From Euperipatoides rowelli (Eukaryota; Onychophora; Udeonychophora; Euonychophora; Peripatopsidae), in assembly GCA_003024985.2 (NCBI GenBank), contig PXIH01S0086764.1: 11,849 nucleotides of DNA. One strand, given 5' to 3'. Below the pieces are notes generated by a model. It did not search any database. It worked only from the letters and a program-made list of their open reading frames with translations, and was not told the origin of the DNA. The position numbers and the translations under genes are program-made. This document shows, piece by piece, positions 9,021 to 11,849 of this stretch. Every line of letters starts with the position of its first letter. Within the stretch, counting starts at the first letter, position 1.

Positions 9021-9131
9021 CAAATGGTTGATTGTGAATCGAATAAGGAGCAGAATTTTAAAATTATGTCAGCTGAGAATCAAATTTGGGTGAAAAGGAT
9101 TAAAATATATCTCCGGCTGTTTCTGAAGTAA
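9021..9131 (+). other. Possible exon or chance open frame
   Basis: The acceptor-like TTTTACAG ends at 9020. The open frame then reads QMVDCESNKEQNFKIM and later SAENQIWVKRIK, ending at TAA 9129-9131; an alternative donor-like GTAATT begins at 9128. Several codons start with G, as coding codons often do. The same frame is open from an ATG at 8907, giving 74 codons in total. I recognise no family. A real exon and a lucky open stretch are both possible, and chance is favoured. Confidence 0.15.
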
Positions 9132-10420
9132 TTAGAACTGGAGTTTCCTATACAGTACCCCAAAAACTACTGAGCTCCTTTTATCCTAAATTTTCAAAAA
9201 TTCATCCCCAGGGCAGGGAAGGTCATAGGGCTCAAAATAGCATCAGTAGGATCCGCTTTATTAGGGTTTACAAGTAGCCTAAATTAAACATTGTGCTAGG
9301 ATGAGTGGTTGAGAAGAAGTAGCAAACTTTGCCAATATACAAACATTTCTCTTACAGTATTTAGATTAGGCTGAAAAAGAAAATATTTTTAAAAACACTT
9401 AAATTTCCATCCCAAATGTTAATGATTTAAAATTATCCATTACCATTACGATATGTAGTATTTAATTTTATACGAATAGAAAAAAAACATGAAAATTGAA
9501 AAAAAAAAAACCCCCACAAACCTTTTGATATACCAGTACAGTAAAAATATTTTAATGTAAATTACTTTTCATTTTTAAATTTACCACCTTTGCATTGATA
9601 ATGATATAAATTAAATAAAAATCACCCCTTTCTGTATTGTATATACTGAAAAAATATTTTTTAAATGCTTTTTTTAAAAAAATTAGTATTTCATGACCTT
9701 GACTTTCATTAAAACTAATTAATTAATTTTTAAAAATAATTTTAGGTAGTAATTTATTTCCAAAAAAAGGGCTTTTAATTGTAAAAATACTAATCATTTT
9801 TTTCTGTAAGCAATTTAAAATGTAATACTTTTTAAATTAATATTTTATTACTTTTTTTATTGAAATGACTATTGATAAACGTTTTCTGTTACTTGTCTTT
9901 GTAGCATTAATAAACTTACTTAGTAGGATGATAGTTAAATTTATTTCTGTATGGATACTTTATTATAACTAGCTGCTTGCTTGATGTACTGGAAGCTGAA
10001 ATATAACCATAGTATGTGCAAAGGGATATTCTTTGAAAGGTAAGTGCAAGTATATGTATCTTCACTTATTTTGTTTTTAAATTTTCATTGTTTTTTTTAA
10101 ACTACAAGTATTTTGTTCATTTTTTTTAGACTATTCAGTTCATTGCTACCATGAGTGAAATTTTAGACTGATAGTTCAATTTAGTATCATACTAGTTCAT
10201 TTTATTGTAGGGTCAACACACTATCAAGTAAAGAATCCAATTATTCTAAGATGATTGATAAAAAAAAAGAATTGGCAAATATTACTTTTATTCATGGCAA
10301 TTTAATAGCAATTCTTATTTATTATTTTAAATAAACCTTTGTTTTAAAATAAAAAAAGAATTGTCACTCGTCATCATATCCTACTTTTTTTTCATTGAAG
10401 TAGATATTTTAAATACAAGA
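9132..10420. other. A+T-rich stretch with one more complex patch
   Basis: About 9135-9300 has more balanced composition (GGGCAGGGAAGGTCATAGGG near 9212) and could be a repeat fragment. The rest is A+T-rich with long homopolymers, including a 12-A run followed by five C near 9500. That resembles a similar A-run followed by five C near 4283-4298. No gene or RNA was recognised. Confidence 0.5.
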
Positions 10421-10426
10421 AGTAAT

Positions 10427-10574
10427 TATTAAAACCAGTGTATAGAATAATCAGCATATAGAAGCAAAATGAATAATAACTAAATAGGGAAAGCATATAG
10501 ATTTCTAGACAATAAATTACCTCAATGATAGAAGTAATGGCAACCCTTGCTGCTATCCCAGATTGTTTACAGCG
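10427..10574 (+). ncRNA. Candidate H/ACA snoRNA-like unit, copy 1
   Basis: H/ACA snoRNAs guide pseudouridylation and have two hairpins, a hinge box ANANNA, and ACA three bases before the 3' end. Here GTATAGAA (10440-10447) can pair with TTCTAGAC (10503-10510) with one mismatch. The hinge-like ACAATA follows at 10509-10514. A second hairpin has an inner GATAG (10527-10531) / CTATC (10553-10557) stem with GCAA/TTGC above it, and ACA lies at 10569-10571. The outer stem of the second hairpin is weaker than in copy 2. The first hairpin's upper stem is poorly defined, and the distance from the inner stem to ACA (11 bases) is a little short of the usual 14 or so. This is a candidate only. Confidence 0.25.
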
Positions 10575-10599
10575 ACTGATGTCACCAGTGTAAAGTATT

Positions 10600-10750
10600 T
10601 ATTAAAACCAGTGTCTAGAATAATTAGCAAATAGAAGCAAATATGAATAATTACTAAATAGGGAAAGCATATAATTTCTAGACAATAAACAATAACCTTA
10701 ATGATAGAAATAATGGCAATCTGTGCTGCTATCCCCAATTGTTTACAGCC
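10600..10750 (+). ncRNA. Candidate H/ACA snoRNA-like unit, copy 2
   Basis: This copy has the better fold. GTCTAGAA (10613-10620) pairs perfectly with TTCTAGAC (10676-10683), ACAATA (10682-10687) sits at the hinge, AAACAAT (10687-10693) pairs perfectly with ATTGTTT (10738-10744), and ACA follows at once at 10745-10747. The inner GATAG (10703-10707) / CTATC (10729-10733) stem is kept as in copy 1. The total size of about 140-150 bases fits the class. Against it, the first hairpin is A+T-rich with an unclear upper stem, the hinge box overlaps two bases of the stem, and I could not derive a target rRNA match. A duplicated exon is an alternative reading. Confidence 0.3.
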
Positions 10751-10763
10751 ACTTATGTCGCCA

Positions 10764-11829
10764 AACAATGTTTATTTCATAAATCGTAAAACGTACTTTC
10801 GAACCAAAGCATTTGTATTTATTAATTTCACCTTTGGATATTTTTTTTTTGTAACAAGTGTAATAATTTTTTTTAGACATAAAATAAATGATTGAAAAAA
10901 TAAATTCGAATCCATTTAAGCTATTATCTTAACAGATGAATGTAATAGCCTATATTATCATAAATAATTTCAAGAAAATTATATGTAAATAGGGATCAAT
11001 TTTATTTAATTATAACATTTTCTTTGATTATTAAAATGTTCATAAGTCTACTATATTTTAAATGGCCATTTTAAATTTTGTTCTGGAGTAAGCTTCTAAG
11101 TTTCCGCTTCTGACTTAGCTTCTGAGATTCTAAAATTAAAAAATATATACTATTAGGTTAATAAATTTTAAAATATTTTATTCATAATATGCATAAAACA
11201 TCAAAATAAAATTTATTAATATTAATAGAGTGTTATGGGTATGGACTGAGGTGAATCAACAAGTTTTCGGATATCGAAAACAAGAAGAATGTTTCAATTG
11301 ATTTACAGTATAATTTAAAAGGTTATCAGTGCCGAACTAGTGAGTAGCCTACATCTAATGTAAGGTACCGACAATATCATTAAGGGGCCTTTTCTTAGCC
11401 AATACACAATTTATATTGTGATAACTATAAAGAAATAATAGCTATTTATTTACAAAAGTGAAAAGTTATAATTGAAATATGAAATATTAAAAGTGCTTTA
11501 TTATTCTACTTCAAACTTTATATAAATAAAACTATTTTTATATTGAAAATATTTTATTCGTCATTTGTGCATTATTAAAAAACCATGTACAATAGATAGC
11601 CTACTTTCCATCGCATGTTTTGTTTGCCTATCTTAGACAGTCTATTTAATTTAGTATAATATGCTTAATATAATAAAATTTTATTACTTTACAAAAACAA
11701 TGAAGTAAATGTTTATATCATTGTTGATCCTTTCATAAATGAACTTATTTATTTGACTGAATCACAACTGTGAACTGTTCAGAGAAGAATGATGGGTTAG
11801 ATTCCGTTAGCTGCCCACCACTATTTTTT
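10764..11829. other. A+T-rich non-coding stretch
   Basis: No gene was recognised. A patch at about 11225-11400 has more balanced composition and a few CpGs (GTGCCGAAC near 11330, GGTACCGAC near 11364) and may be an old insertion. The TTCGAATCC word near 10907 resembles part of a tRNA T-loop, but no tRNA can be built around it. Confidence 0.5.
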
Positions 11830-11844
11830 ATTATTATTATTATT
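11830..11844. repeat. (ATT)n microsatellite
   Basis: Five perfect ATT units are followed by a T run that reaches the window edge. A longer array could continue beyond the window. Confidence 0.85.
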
Positions 11845-11849
11845 TTTTT

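Larger units (their letters stand above)
10421..10763. repeat. Imperfect tandem duplication, 173-bp period
   Basis: The segment beginning ATTAAAACCAGTGT at 10428 recurs from 10601. Both copies run through GAATAAT..., ACTAAATAGGGAAAGCATAT, TTCTAGACAATAAA and ATGATAGAA to a shared TTGTTTACAGC and ATGTC ending. By my count there are about 17 substitutions and three small indels over about 160 aligned positions, so the duplication is neither brand new nor ancient. Conservation is spread along the whole unit and is not confined to a reading frame. Confidence 0.92.

Noticed and set aside
10523-10578. C/D-box snoRNA reading (ATGATAG as box C, CTGA as box D)
   Set aside because: Box C deviates from the consensus, and in the second copy the D position reads CTTA, so the boxes are not kept between copies.
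10795-10915. tRNA-like T-loop words (TTCGAATCC near 10907; GGTTCGAAAG on the minus strand near 10800)
   Set aside because: No matching A box, anticodon arm or acceptor stem can be placed at the right distance on either strand.

Overview
The window is A+T-rich (roughly three quarters by eye), full of poly-A/poly-T runs, and has no operon-like gene packing. CpG is sparse over most of its length. It looks like intergenic or intronic DNA from an animal, most likely an invertebrate. The only gene I can assign confidently is a decayed DNA-transposon transposase of the ISXO2/IS1595-related type, which in animals is the Merlin superfamily. I cannot name the species. The words TACAGTA/TACTGTA and TAGCCTA/TAGGCTA recur across the window, which suggests a lineage-specific sequence habit or old repeat families.

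Layout. 1-240 holds a 47-bp tandem duplication, a 13-bp-arm hairpin, and a compact CpG-dense patch with small inverted and direct repeats. 241-1433 is A+T-rich with nothing recognisable. 1434-1528 is a striking compound hairpin with perfect 29-bp outer arms and 11-bp inner arms. 1529-1850 is unassigned. About 1850-3140 is the transposon relic, with the transposase on the minus strand (3015 down to about 2076) broken by three frameshifts and two in-frame stops. About 3250-3765 contains old diverged repeats built around an AGGTTATTCTA-like word. 3770-10420 is mostly non-coding A+T-rich DNA. It contains three weak exon-like segments (near 4383, 7609 and 9021), a small repeat and hairpin cluster near 8741-8819, and a few more complex patches. 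10421-10763 is a 173-bp-period tandem duplication. Each copy can be read as a two-hairpin RNA with an H-box-like hinge (ACAATA) and a terminal ACA, so the pair is a candidate for two H/ACA snoRNAs. The window ends in an (ATT)n microsatellite.

How the parts work together. No pathway or set of cooperating genes is visible. The transposase cannot be made as a full-length protein from this copy. The best leads are the tandem H/ACA-like unit, the perfect compound hairpin, and the CpG-rich islands that appear to mark younger inserted DNA in a CpG-depleted background. No convincing new multi-gene system is present.
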